A stretch of 64,000 nucleotides of DNA from Lumbricus terrestris (Eukaryota; Annelida; Clitellata; Crassiclitellata; Lumbricidae): positions 38,850,510-38,914,509 of the forward strand of contig OX457050.1 in NCBI GenBank assembly GCA_949752735.1, given 5' to 3'. Of this stretch, positions 31,670 to 41,879 are shown piece after piece. The notes under the pieces are model-generated. The model searched no databases and was not told the origin of the DNA. It saw nothing but the letters and a program-made list of their open reading frames with translations. A program made the translations under genes and the position numbers. How positions within the stretch are numbered: position 1 is the first letter of the stretch; each line of letters opens with the position of its first letter.

Positions 31670-32395
31670 TTTCTTCTCGCGTTTTCAGTTTATATTGCTA
31701 CTTCCGGTTGCGAATGTTCTGAAATTGGAATAGCGCGTTGTATGGCGCGCTATATTCATGATTGGTGGTGTTTCTTAATTTATCAGCCTAAACTACGGGA
31801 TATCGACAACGGAAATAATTTATCAGCCTAAACTACGGTTTAACCTAAACGACTATAATGGCAAAACCATATAAAGTAAGAGCTGACCGTAGATTCGTAT
31901 TAGAAATTGTGTGTAAACGCAAATCCGAATAAAATTTCATTCGTACAAAATGGCGACCGATCGAAGAGATTTTGGTTAACGTGTTTAACGAGCCTTGCTC
32001 GAAATGAAATAGAACATGGTTTCACAAAGTATTATTCTGCCATCTAGCGAATACTGGAGATTGCTAAATCACAAATCGTAACCGCCAAACATATTTCTCG
32101 AGCGCCACTAGTGAGCCAAGCGATAGGCAGCGTCTTATTCACGAGCGTTTTGTCTAGTCAGAAGGGTTGCCAAAAACTAATCCGAAGGAGTTCGTTGTCC
32201 GATTTCCAAAGAAACAGAGTTGTTATTAAGATGGGTGGCGTTTAGGTCGAGAAGTGAAAAGTGGAAGATCAAAATAATTATCGCACCTGAAACCAGACGA
32301 TGACAGTTAATGTGCATTTATCATTATTAATGTCTAATAGTTCTCTGGATTTTTCTGTGTCAAATGATTGTGAGCAAGAAGCCTCAAAGCGATAT
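31670..32395 (+). repeat. Dispersed repeat with ATGGCG and CCATCTAG module
   Basis: TTTCATTCGTACAAAATGGC (31936-31955) and CTGCCATCTAGCGAATACTG (32037-32056) lie about 90 bp apart, as in the other copies. AGCGATAGGCAGCGTCTTAT and TCAGAAGGGTTGCC blocks also recur. No gene. Confidence 0.5.
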
Positions 32396-32403
32396 CTGAG
32401 TTT

Positions 32404-32783
32404 GGTACTTGTCGGTTAATTCACCGCCACACACAGAAACACAGCGTTAGGGACTCGGGTTATGCGTCGTGAGGGTCGGTTATATAGGGCTCAGGTTTTG
32501 CGCCGTGAGGGTCGGTTAGGGTTAGGGATAGGGTTGGTGCAGTCATTCTTGCTTAAATTGAAGCTGGATTGATGAAAAGTAATGTTCAATTAACTAGAAG
32601 TTATATTGATGAAAAAAATTTCTCTGACGAAATAGAAGCGGGATTTATCAAACAAATTCTTGCCTAAACAGAAGCTGGATCGATTGAAACGATTCTCGTC
32701 AAACTAGAAGTTGGATAGTTGGATTTATTAAAAATAACAACGCTGGGTTTCTGTGTGTGGCGGTGAATTAACCGACAAGTACC
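32404..32783. mobile_element. GGTACTTGTCGG-type TIR element, TSD CTGAGTTT
   Basis: TIRs GGTACTTGTCGGTTAATTCA continue through CCGCCACACACAGAAAC to about 45 bp. CTGAGTTT lies at 32396-32403 and 32784-32791. Inside are two GTGAGGGTCGGTTAGGG-like motifs, GTTAGGGTTAGGGATAGGG, and four or five minisatellite units. No coding capacity. Confidence 0.9.
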
Positions 32784-32791
32784 CTGAGTTT

Positions 32792-33199
32792 ATTCACAAA
32801 ATGACGATCGTCGTTTTAGAAACGGACAAGGTTTGAGGTCTGTGAATCCTAAATATAGGAAACTAAATATTGATTAAACTTAACGACTGCTTAAGATGCC
32901 CCCATAAGTGTTTTGGTAGACTTACAGTTTATAACACTTTCGTAACTGAACCAGTCGCGCCGACGATCGAGATTCCACACCCGTTTGCTCTTCTGCTGCC
33001 AGGCATTCTCAGAATTACAAGCAAAACATCCAATCCCACATTCGGGCCGTCCGACTTCTCCAATTCCAAATTCCACATGATATTCAACCGATACTACTTG
33101 CCGAGTCGGAGCTGCATGACCTCATCCGCGTATTTCCACCTGGATCATCGGTGGAGTGGGGTCCGGATGGACTGCGTCCACAGCACCTCCTGGAGACGA
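32792..33199. other. Unassigned spacer, higher GC
   Basis: Contains a 115-codon plus frame (32870-33217) with no recognisable domain and no good start context. Treated as non-coding. Confidence 0.3.
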
Positions 33200-33203
33200 T
33201 TAA

Positions 33204-33868
33204 CCCTTCGGAGGTGAGGTGACGATTTGTAACGCCAGAGGTGAGGTGGGGTTTGACAAACCCCAATACATATTTTTATTTTCAAACCGCGATATCAAAT
33301 GGAAAATACTGAGGTGAGTTAAACTATTCTTCTATGTTCAATAATCAACTAAGCAGACGATTACCACTAACAAAATGTCGGCTTTCAATCCTTTTTAGAT
33401 GGCCAGAAGGTGAACCCATCCAATGTGTAGGCTACTTAACCCATGCAAGTTTGGGTCCTCATGTGCAACATTATCAAATGCACGAATAACCATAATATAA
33501 TTTTTATATATATATATATATTTATATATTTTTAATACAATATAAAATGTTTAGCCATCATTGTCGTCAGCCTTTTCAATGCCAACACAGAATTGGCGTG
33601 TTCAAGGCACACTCACATGCCAAATCATGGCTCATAAAATCAACATGTATAATTGTTTGTATACGAAAAAATGCAATTTCCTTTAAATATGCAACAAAAT
33701 AACAAAAACTGTTCGTTCAAATTACCTGAAATTGTGGTAAAGTGTCCGTAGCTTATTTCATATTCACAAAGGTAGAAAAAAATAATTAGAACTGGCTCGA
33801 CGTTTTCTGCTAAAAATTTAAAATATAATGTCTCTGGGGTGTGTCACACCCACCTCACCTCCGACGGG
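33204..33868. mobile_element. piggyBac-like MITE in TTAA
   Basis: TTAA lies at 33200-33203 and 33869-33872. Ends are CCCTTCGGAGGTGAGGTG and the complement of CACCTCACCTCCGACGGG, followed on both sides by a second GAGGTGAGGTGGG-like or GGTGTGTCACACC block. The AT-rich interior includes an (AT)n run near 33510. No transposase. Confidence 0.8.
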
Positions 33869-33872
33869 TTAA

Positions 33873-34136
33873 ATCCGTGAATGCAGGCCAGGCTCTCGTC
33901 TCTGCATTCACATTCCGAAGCGCTGATCAGTTTACTGCTGAAGGACATTTGCCCGCATGAAATCAGATCAGTAGGCCTACTGTTCGGTGGAACGCAGCCC
34001 CCTCAAGAAGAATACAGGTGGCCTCCGACCCGTTGTCATTGAATACATATGGCGCAGATTGGCCTATACAAGGAAGCCAACTCTCCCTCAGTGCCAGTAA
34101 TTATGTCCTGTTTGTTGCCAAGACAATAATATTGTC
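33873..34136. other. Spacer
   Basis: No gene or repeat recognised. Confidence 0.3.
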
Positions 34137-34241
34137 ATGCAGCAAATGAAGTATCGACACCTAATATTATTATTTGTCGATACTTCATTTGTTGCATGCG
34201 AATGCATCCAGCTTGTATGTATGCATGTATGTATGTATGCG

Positions 34242-34458
34242 TATGTATGCGCACTTGTTATAGCGCCCCTTCAAGCTCGCTACTCAGAGGCGCTCCCGAC
34301 TATAGAGCGGACACTGCATCGGAGTTTCACGCCGAAGCGCTGAGCAATTGCGAGTGAAGGACTTGCCCAAGGTCCCTACGCGGCGACGTGAGGTGGATTC
34401 GAACCCCGAACCTTCCGGCTTCAAGGCAACGACGCCACCACTACACCACCGCACCCCA
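34242..34458 (-). mobile_element. CORE-like SINE, near full length
   Basis: Reverse copy of the SINE at 27890: CACTTGTTATAGCGCCCC, AGGCGCTCCCGACT, GACTTGCCCAAGGTCC, B-box complement GGATTCGAACC and head complement CACTACACCACCGC. Confidence 0.82.
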
Positions 34459-35204
34459 CAGTATGTTAGGGTGGAGTGAAAAACACGAATATTAGAAATC
34501 GAAAATGTAATAGCAATAAAGTGTTGTCTTATGGTATGGGGCCAAGAAATGTCAAAAAGTTGTGAAAAATTTTAATGTCTTCCTTTGCCCCCAGAGGGCC
34601 AAAGTTTCGAAAAATTGGATTTCTTAGAGAAAATTGCAGGTTTTCTTATGAAATATTTTTAGTGTAAAATAATCAACCACCAAACAACACATCGTTGTCA
34701 AGAGCTCTTCAAACTGAGTAAAATCATATCTTAATTTCAAGAATAGTCGCATATTTGTAGGAGATATTAACTTTTTAAGGCACCCCACGTTCGCGACATG
34801 TCGCTATGCCTGAAAATGGTAAAACACTGATAACTTTTTATCCTTTAAGATCTTTCAACTTGTAATATGTCATTCTATTCATTTTATGACAGTCTTTCTG
34901 ACGGTGCATTTAAACTTATAAGAACCTTCCATGAAGAATTTTGAACGCTTATGAAACCCTACAAAAAGAGGAAAGCTAAAGGAAATGTCCTCATAAATTG
35001 AAAAACTGTGAAAAAAGTGTAGATAATTTTTTACATTGCAACCTGCAAATGCACCACTGACAATTGCAAATGTACCAAAGCCAGAAAGGTTCAAAGAGAT
35101 GAACAAGAGTTCCTACATGATCAACAGACAATTAGAATTATGACGATTAGTCGTCAGGATAATATTAAAATTATCAACTTCACTAAAGAAGCCGCATGAC
35201 AAAA

Positions 35205-35605
35205 AGGGATGTAGGACATTTCCCCCCTGGACATTTCCCCCCCCTGGACAATTCCCCCTGGACGTTTCCCCTCTGATTTCGACTAGGACATTTACCCCCC
35301 GGACATTTCCCCCCTTTAGATCAAAACATCGGACCGCTGAATGTGGCTAAGTACACAAGTTAAATTATTGATTAAAAGAATTCTCGCTAAATAGAAGCCG
35401 GATTGATACACAATAAATTTTACTTAAATGGAAGCTGGATTGATGAAAATGTTCTTGCTTAAATTGGAGTTGGATTGATGAAAATATTCTTGCTTAAATG
35501 GAAGTTGGATTGATGAAAATATTCATGTTTAAATTGGAGCTGCATTGATGAAAATGTTATTGCTTAAATTGGAGCTGGATTGATGAAAATATTCTGGTTT
35601 AAAAA
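35205..35605. mobile_element. Partial foldback element, GGACATTTCCCCCC type
   Basis: GATGTAGGACATTTCCCCCC and a tandem GGACAATTCCCCC series match the left end of 20226-20988. An array of AAATTGGAGCTGGATTGATG units (35375-35600) follows. The right foldback terminus is absent. Confidence 0.75.
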
Positions 35606-35649
35606 GTTTTTTAATATTATTAGGTGTCGATACTTCATTTGCTGCATTA

Positions 35650-36050
35650 ACAAAAAAGGTGTTCGAGAATGGAGCCCAGAACAATTACCCCGAAATTACA
35701 CCATCTTCAAAACTACAGCATAACATTTAATTTTTGTAGCAATTCAAATGTCAGAACTAGGCAACACATTACAACAGCAGTGTCTACAAGTAGAAACCCT
35801 GAAATATTTTGATATGAATTGTGTGGAAAGGAATAATTTATATCCTAACAGTCAAACAGTTACAGATACCACGTCATCTTTTCTGTATCTAACATCACAA
35901 TTATACAACTGTAGTAATGTGAACAATAAGTTCACACAATAATAATAATCTTCATTATAATTTCAAACCGACACAACACAGAATGATTACAATTATTCAT
36001 AGTGTCCGCAAAACATTTGTCATCAACCTTTGTCGTGAATAATTTTTTTA
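35650..36050. other. Unassigned AT-rich spacer
   Basis: A 64-codon frame (35748-35942) has no recognised domain. Sparse minisatellite units resume at 36058. Confidence 0.3.
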
Positions 36051-36177
36051 TTGAGATAAATTGAAGGTGGATTGATGAAAGCCTTGATAAATAGGACATG
36101 GATTGATGAGCAGAACGCATGCGTAATGAAATTTGATTGATAAACAATGCTTGCAAAATTGAAGATGAATAAACAAT

Positions 36178-36211
36178 TCACAGGTGAGAAATTAAGTCGT
36201 CAGGTGAAGAA
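36178..36211 (-). pseudogene. Possible 3' end of a fifth tail-bearing zinc-finger gene, cut by the gap
   Basis: The minus strand reads SSPDDLISHL then a stop, like the end of gene C (LSPPDDLAAHLC). At DNA level AGGTGAG, four variable bases and TAAGTCGTCAGGTG match 42903-42927 at the same spacing. The next bases are N, so the rest of the gene cannot be seen. It lies beside a minisatellite, so chance similarity is possible. Confidence 0.4.
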
Positions 36212-36411
36212 NNNNNNNNNNNNNNNNNNNNNNNNNNNNNNNNNNNNNNNNNNNNNNNNNNNNNNNNNNNNNNNNNNNNNNNNNNNNNNNNNNNNNNNNN
36301 NNNNNNNNNNNNNNNNNNNNNNNNNNNNNNNNNNNNNNNNNNNNNNNNNNNNNNNNNNNNNNNNNNNNNNNNNNNNNNNNNNNNNNNNNNNNNNNNNNNN
36401 NNNNNNNNNNN
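36212..36411. other. Assembly gap of exactly 200 N
   Basis: A run of 200 N. The round length suggests a placeholder, so the true size may differ. Confidence 0.98.
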
Positions 36412-36701
36412 ACGTACACGTTAAATTTTATAGTCGCGTGGACCAATATACGTCGATGGTTTGTGCGCGTACCTCAACTTCCGGGCAAATGTTGTGGTTC
36501 AATGGCGATTCGAAAGGCGATTTCGCATGGGAAATGTGACATTTTAAAAACATATTTTCTGTCAATATTCTTCTCCTTACCAAATTTTAAGTGTGCTATT
36601 ACATCAGTTGGTGAAATGTACGCTATCAGAAATAATTTGCGGCGCTTTTTGTGCAATTAAAAGCGTGAAAAAAATTTATGACGCTAAACTACACGTTTAC
36701 C
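36412..36701. mobile_element. GTGTAT-type TIR element, end reversed, other end in the gap
   Basis: Ends with the complement of GGTAAACGTGTAGTTTAGCG. The body matches 31110-31410 in reverse (CATCGACGTATATTG, ACTTCCGG, GCATGGGAAATGTGACATTT). Confidence 0.7.
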
Positions 36702-36710
36702 TTAATCTCT

Positions 36711-36855
36711 TTCCTGTAATCTATCGATTTAGCATTCCAAATAATCAGCTCGTCGAAGCATAATTTTTATCAATCCGACAATTCACCTTGTGTGCGACGC
36801 TAAAACCAATGCAATGGCGATTAATTCTGAACGCTAAAGCGATAGATTAACCTGT
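36711..36855. mobile_element. Small MITE, TAATCTATCG ends
   Basis: TAATCTATCGATTTAGCATTC at left pairs with GAACGCTAAAGCGATAGATTA at right. The interior CCAATGCAATGGCGATTAAT resembles 46821-47208. Decayed; no clear duplication. Confidence 0.55.
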
Positions 36856-36859
36856 TTTC

Positions 36860-37680
36860 TGCCATTCAAGAAAACCGATAACACCACCAGTGAGCAAGTT
36901 TCAAATGTTTTCAACTTTCCACAGCAAACTACCAGAATTATTCTCTAAGCTTACTTGGAAGAAGGAAAATAATAATAAATCAGCGGATTTTAAAATGTCG
37001 GACGAATAGCATGAACGTTTTAACGCAAAATTTCAAAGCTAACTTACTGAAAGACGCTGAAGTTTGTGACGTCATAATTCTAGCAAAATAAGTGAGTAAG
37101 TAATTTCGTTTATTCAATAATCAACTAGCGTATTTAGTCCCATAACTCTGTTCACTATAAAGTGTAAGCTAATGATCCACTATGGTCGCTGCTTATCTAG
37201 GCTTCAATCTTTTAAATTGTTTTTGTTGCCTTTTTTGTTGCGTCGCCTTTCTGAATCGTAAAAAAACCGGTGGGTGGCCTCACTAAAATTGATATAACCT
37301 TTGTTCTGTTTGAAATAGTTCGTTGAAATTTTACAATTGTACGTAAATATGAATTGCCTTTAAGACTGTAAAGTTTCACTTAAAAATTCATGTGTTTGTA
37401 CAAGATAGGCTATGGGCTAAAAACCATAGATGACTACTTTTTATGGCCAACCCTGTATACTTCGCTTATTCAGAAACAAAATTAAGTTGACATACCGCAA
37501 CTTATTACATGAAAAAGTATTTTAAAAAAGGAAATGGGTTAATGTAACGAGTCTCTGCAGAATTTAGGTTTCGTTCCAAAGCAATTTTTATAAAAGAATT
37601 GTTGATGTGAAATAAAAATGTCTTCCTGTGACTCTAGCAGTTGCTAGATTAGCCTGTCTACGTTTCTCTCCATCAGAAAA
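36860..37680. other. Unassigned AT-rich spacer
   Basis: No gene or repeat recognised over about 820 bp. Confidence 0.3.
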
Positions 37681-37699
37681 GCAATCGTGTCCAGCACTG

Positions 37700-37865
37700 A
37701 AGGACAGCATGTATTAATGGACAACTTGAATGAAGTTACTAAGAAATACGATATAAAGATCAACGTAAAGAAGACCAAAGCAATGTGTATATCAAGGAAA
37801 AGAGTGGAGATGATGAAGTTATTGATTGATGGTCAACTGGTGGAGCAGGTCAGCCAGTTCAAATA
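37700..37865 (+). pseudogene. RTE-like reverse transcriptase fragment
   Basis: A frame of about 50 codons, MDNLNEVTKKYDIKINVKKT and then LIDGQLVEQVSQFK before a stop, matches the thumb-proximal region seen at 18300-18150 (KEYGMKINIKKTKVM). A SINE starts 23 bp after it. Confidence 0.7.
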
Positions 37866-37888
37866 GAGTCTGTCAGAGATTTTTTGTG

Positions 37889-37995
37889 GGGCGCGGTGGT
37901 GTAGTGGTGGCGTTGTTGCCTTGAAGCTGGAAGGTTCGAATCCACCTCTAGTCGTCGCGTAGAGACCTTGGACAAGTCCTTCGCTCGCAATATGA
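37889..37995 (+). mobile_element. CORE-like SINE, 5' half
   Basis: GGGGCGCGGTGGTGTAGTGG, GAAGGTTCGAATCC and GACCTTGGACAAGTCCTTC match the SINE at 27890; it breaks off before the 3' domain. Confidence 0.75.
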
Positions 37996-37999
37996 TGCT

Positions 38000-38279
38000 G
38001 GTTTCTGCACTATATTGTATGTGCGACACTGAGAAGCTTTGGATACTTAATTTTTTAATTATGAAAGTTCTGAAGAATAATTTATCAGCAATATTTGAAC
38101 ACTAGTGTGCCTTTCGCTGTTTTTATTTGCAGTTACTGCATTTTGTTACCTACCTTCCAAACTAGCGAAACACGCCATATTAATTCTGTTTATATGATAC
38201 ATTTTCTCACCCTGATCAGGGTTCAAAGATGGAAGCGTCAAAGTCTATGACGAGAAACAAAGTTGTAAATGTTGTAACA
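38000..38279. other. Spacer
   Basis: Unassigned. AGACTTTG at its end is the target duplicated by the next element. Confidence 0.3.
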
Positions 38280-38287
38280 AGACTTTG

Positions 38288-38892
38288 GGTTATTGTGACT
38301 AACCGCTCGGTAGGAAGTAAACAGTATGGCGGTCACAGATACACGCAAAATAGAGCGGCCTCAACTCCGGCGATCGATAGCCCAATGTTTCCGCGCGAAA
38401 CATTGGGGTCCCGCTTCAGTCAGTGATGTTGTGTGAAGTAAGTAAGTAAGTGATGAAGGTATTTCTAGATCTGAAATAGAAGTCGGATTGATGAAAAAAC
38501 GCTTAAGTAATGGAAGCTGGATGATGGTATTCTTATATTTGAAATAGAAGCTGGGTTGACGAAAATAACAAGCGAGAAACAGAAGCTGGGTTAATAAAAA
38601 TATTATAGCTTAGATTGGAGCAGGATTGATGAAAATGTTTCCGATTAAATTGGAGTTGGATTGATGAAAAATAATCATTATTGAAACAGAAGTTGGATTC
38701 ATAAAACAGCTGATGCAATTGAAAAGCTGGACTTTTACTTACTTACTTATTTTTGCCTGCTGTCTTATTGCACCATTGACTATTAAGCGGAAAATTGGGC
38801 TATCGATCGCCGGAGTTGAGGCCGCTCTATTTTGCGTGTATCTGTGACCGCCATACTGTTTACTTCCTACCGAGCGGTTAGTCACAATGACC
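38288..38892. mobile_element. TIR element GGTTATTGTGACTAACC, TSD AGACTTTG
   Basis: The TIR is about 110 bp, very similar at both ends (GGTTATTGTGACTAACCGCT, GGCGGTCACAGATACACGC, CCGGCGATCGATAGCCCAAT). AGACTTTG lies at 38280-38287 and 38893-38900. The interior is a minisatellite (38450-38735). The right two-thirds is nearly identical to 51864-52325. This is probably one of the younger families here. Confidence 0.9.
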
Positions 38893-39174
38893 AGACTTTG
38901 TTTCCGACACTTGGTAAAACAAGATCTTTGGCCGGTACTCAAGAAAAGTCTTACAAAATAATGCAATTCATGTAAAAACAATCGCTTGATCAACAGGCCG
39001 TTGGGAATGCCATATGAAAGAGCACTCTGGAGAGAAACCTTACAATTGCAAGCTGTACAGCAAAACCTTTGCACACAGAGGTACTCTCGAATGTCATCAA
39101 AAGAACTCACAGTGGATATAAAATAAACGATTACAATTTGTGCAACAAAGGTGTTGGAAATAATTATATCTGAT

Positions 39175-40466
39175 ATGGAATGCCTTAGAAGAACCGTCTC
39201 TAGAGAAAAAGGATACAAGTGCAATTTATGTGGCAAAGATTTTACACGAAGAAATCTACAAAACCATTCGAGAACTCATAGTGGAGAGAAACCTTACATG
39301 TGCGATTTATGTCACAGGGTATTTAGAAATAAGTCTCATCTAATATGTCACAAAAGAATACATTCTGGTGAAAAACCATATCAGTGCAATTTATGTGAAA
39401 AAGCATTTGCACGAAAAGATGTTCTTCAAGGACACACAAGAACCCATTGTGGAGAAAAACCTCACATGTGCAAATTATGCCTAAAGATGTTTGCAAGAAA
39501 GGCTTACCTGGAACATCATATAAGAACTCACACTGGAGAAAAACGTTACGAATGTGGTGTATGTGGCAAATGTTTTACAACGAAAGATATTCTGCAAAGA
39601 CATACAAAAACTCACAGTGGAGAAAAACCTTACTTGTGCCAAGTATGCCCAAAAGCGTTTGGACATAAGTCTTGTCTGGAATATCATTCAAGAACTCACT
39701 CCGGAGAAAAGCCATACGGTTGCGATTTATGTGGAAAATATTTTGCCAGGAAAAGCACCCTCAAGAGTCATTCAAGTACCCACAGTGGAGAGAAACGTTA
39801 CAAGTGCAATTTATGCCAAAAAGTATTTGGATATAATTCCCATTTAAAATGTCATATACGAATACACTCTGGCGAAAAACCATACGGCTGCAATTATTTC
39901 TGTGGCAAAGCTTTTGGATATAAATCTCATTTGGAATGTCATGCGAGAACCCACACAGGAGAGAAACCGTACAAGTGCAATATATGCCAGAAAAAATTTG
40001 CGCGGCAGAGTCATCTCCAAAGCCATTCAAGAACCCACAGTGGAGAAAAGCCTCATGTGTGCAATTTATGCAACAAAGGATTTCGAGATGGATCTCATCT
40101 GAGGGATCATATAAGATCACACTCTGGAGAAAGGCATTCAAATGCAATTTATGTGGCCAAGATTTTGTATTCAACGGTGCTCTACAAAACCATTCAGGAA
40201 TCCACAGTGGAAATAAACCACACATGTGCAATTTATGCTACAAAGTCTTTGGAGATAGGTCTACACTAAGATATCATTCAATGGCTCACTCTGGGGAAAA
40301 GCCACACAAATGCAATTTATGTGGCAAAGCATTTGCACAGAAAAGTAGTCTGCATTCCCATTCAAGAAGTCATAGTGGAGAAAAACCGTACATGTGCAAT
40401 ATGTGCAACAAATTATTTAGAGATAAGTCTACACTGAAACGTCACATGAGAACCCACTCTGGATAG
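39175..40466 (+). pseudogene. C2H2 zinc-finger gene E (HSGEKPY subfamily), frameshifted
   Basis: From ATG 39175 (MECLRRTVSREKGYKC) eleven fingers run to about 40128 with HSGEKPY linkers and cores like CNLCGKAFARKS. Finger 9 has an extra residue between its Cys pair (CNYFC). A missing base in the GGAGAAAGG run at about 40124-40132 shifts the frame. Four more fingers continue in the next frame (from FKCNLCGQDF) to RTHSG-stop at 40466. Finger-like remnants lie before (39010-39120) and after (40467-40500), so the ancestral array was longer. There is no tail module as in A-D. DNA binding is expected for the family. The frameshift could be a real lesion or a homopolymer error; if corrected, the frame would be about 430 residues. 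Confidence 0.85.
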
Positions 40467-40504
40467 AAACCATACGAGTTCAGTTTACATGGCAAAGCAT
40501 TTGC

Positions 40505-41270
40505 ATTCTAAAGTCTCCAAAAACCTTTTTGGTGCAAGCCATTGCAGAGAAGAAAAAACATAAAAATTCTACTCAAATCTGCAAATATTGGCAGCAATAA
40601 TATGTTCATTGAGAACAATAATTATTTGAGAACTTGTAAACTAAAACCATACAATAGATAAATATCTGGATAGCCATAAATAGAACTCTACATTGAGAAA
40701 CAATTCGCTTTCAATGTATGCGAAATTGTATTTATGTGGAAGATTCGTGTAGAAAAAAAGAAAATCCATTCAATAAGTTGCATAAAATTGAAATTTGATC
40801 CACAAACGTTTTGGAAATTGGTCTTTTTCTGAAGCAGTACACAGAAATTCCACAAGAGATAAAATGCACAAAGTTTGGGTAAGCATTAAACTCAAAACTT
40901 CATTGTTCAGGGATGAAAATGTCTTCTTGTCATAAATTTATATACTGGTACATAGGCATTTCCAAAGGGTTATCACAATCTAGGCAATGGTCTGTTAGAG
41001 TGAGTCTAAACCGGAGAATTGATAGATTTTGATGCAGGGTATGTGTGGTATTTCTACTAAGCAGACGTCACTAGCCTGTATCATCTCAGCCATGACATTG
41101 CCCACCCCTGGTACTTTCATTGGGTTCATGCTCATTATGGTCTGCTCTACCTCGTCTTTTAGTACACCCTCCATTTGCTACTGGCTATTACTGTTTGGTA
41201 GCTCTGTCAGCACTGAACTGTCCACTAAGTTGCAATCAATCATCAATTGCTAAGGAAAGTAAGGATGACA
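40505..41270. other. 3' flank of gene E, unassigned
   Basis: AT-rich DNA with no recognised gene. A 74-codon hydrophobic frame (41029-41253) has no domain or promoter support. Confidence 0.3.
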
Positions 41271-41280
41271 GTACAATGAC

Positions 41281-41869
41281 GGTGTCACGACAACCGGGGT
41301 CTACAGACAACTCGTCTAACGACAAGTGGTCTCCAGACAACTGGTCCAGCGCTTGAGAAATGGAAGGTGGGTGAATGTTTTTTTACAGGTGTAATGGAGG
41401 TTGGATTGATGAAAAAACTAAAGAGAAATGGAATCTGGATGAAGGATCTTTAACAGGTGAAATAGAAGCTGTATTGACAAAAATAACGCATGAGAAAGAA
41501 AAGCTGGATGAAGATGTTCCTAGATCTGAAATAGAAGCTGGATTGATGAGAAATCGCTTAGGGTAATGGAAGCTGGATGAGGGTATTTTATATTTGAAAT
41601 AGAAGCTGAATTGACGAAAATAACGAGTGAGAAATGGAAGCTATTTTTAGATCTGAAGTAGAAACATCCAGTTTCCAGCTTGTTCAAATACATGAATGAA
41701 AATTATCAATCCAGCTTCCATTTAAGCTAGAAAACCATTAACGTTTTTTCATAAATCCAGCTTCTATTTCATCAATATGAGTCGTCTGTAGACCAGTTGT
41801 CGTTGGACCAATTGTCCGTAGACAAGTTGTCGTTAGACGAGTTGTCTGTAGACCAATTGCCGTGGAACC
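41281..41869. mobile_element. Foldback element with 15-bp terminal units, TSD TACAATGAC
   Basis: Starts GGTGTCACGACAACCGGGG and ends in the complement of GGTTCCACGGCAATTGGTC. Each end is four to six 15-bp units (ACGACAAGTGGTCTCC type). TACAATGAC lies at 41272-41280 and 41870-41878. The centre is a minisatellite that flips orientation near 41660. Sister to 11997-12604. The layout resembles sea-urchin TU foldback elements as I recall them. Confidence 0.9.
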
Positions 41870-41879
41870 TACAATGACA

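Larger units (their letters stand above)
34137..35647. mobile_element. Element bounded by perfect 36-bp inverted repeats
   Basis: 34137-34172 (ATGCAGCAAATGAAGTATCG and onward) is the exact reverse complement of 35612-35647. At the left end a second inverted copy at 34175-34197 creates a 23-bp hairpin. The interval holds a SINE, spacer (34460-35200) and a foldback fragment. No TSD is visible, so the outer pair may reflect two insertions of a small hairpin MITE. Confidence 0.6.

Noticed and set aside
32870..33217. 115-codon frame before the piggyBac-like MITE
   Set aside because: No domain recognised, runs into the MITE terminus, start context weak.
36147..36539. Frame spanning the assembly gap
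   Set aside because: Most of it is N, so it has no evidential value.
39447..40231. Alternative frames across the gene E finger array
   Set aside because: Shadows of the tandem 84-bp finger repeat in the other frames, with no C2H2 pattern.
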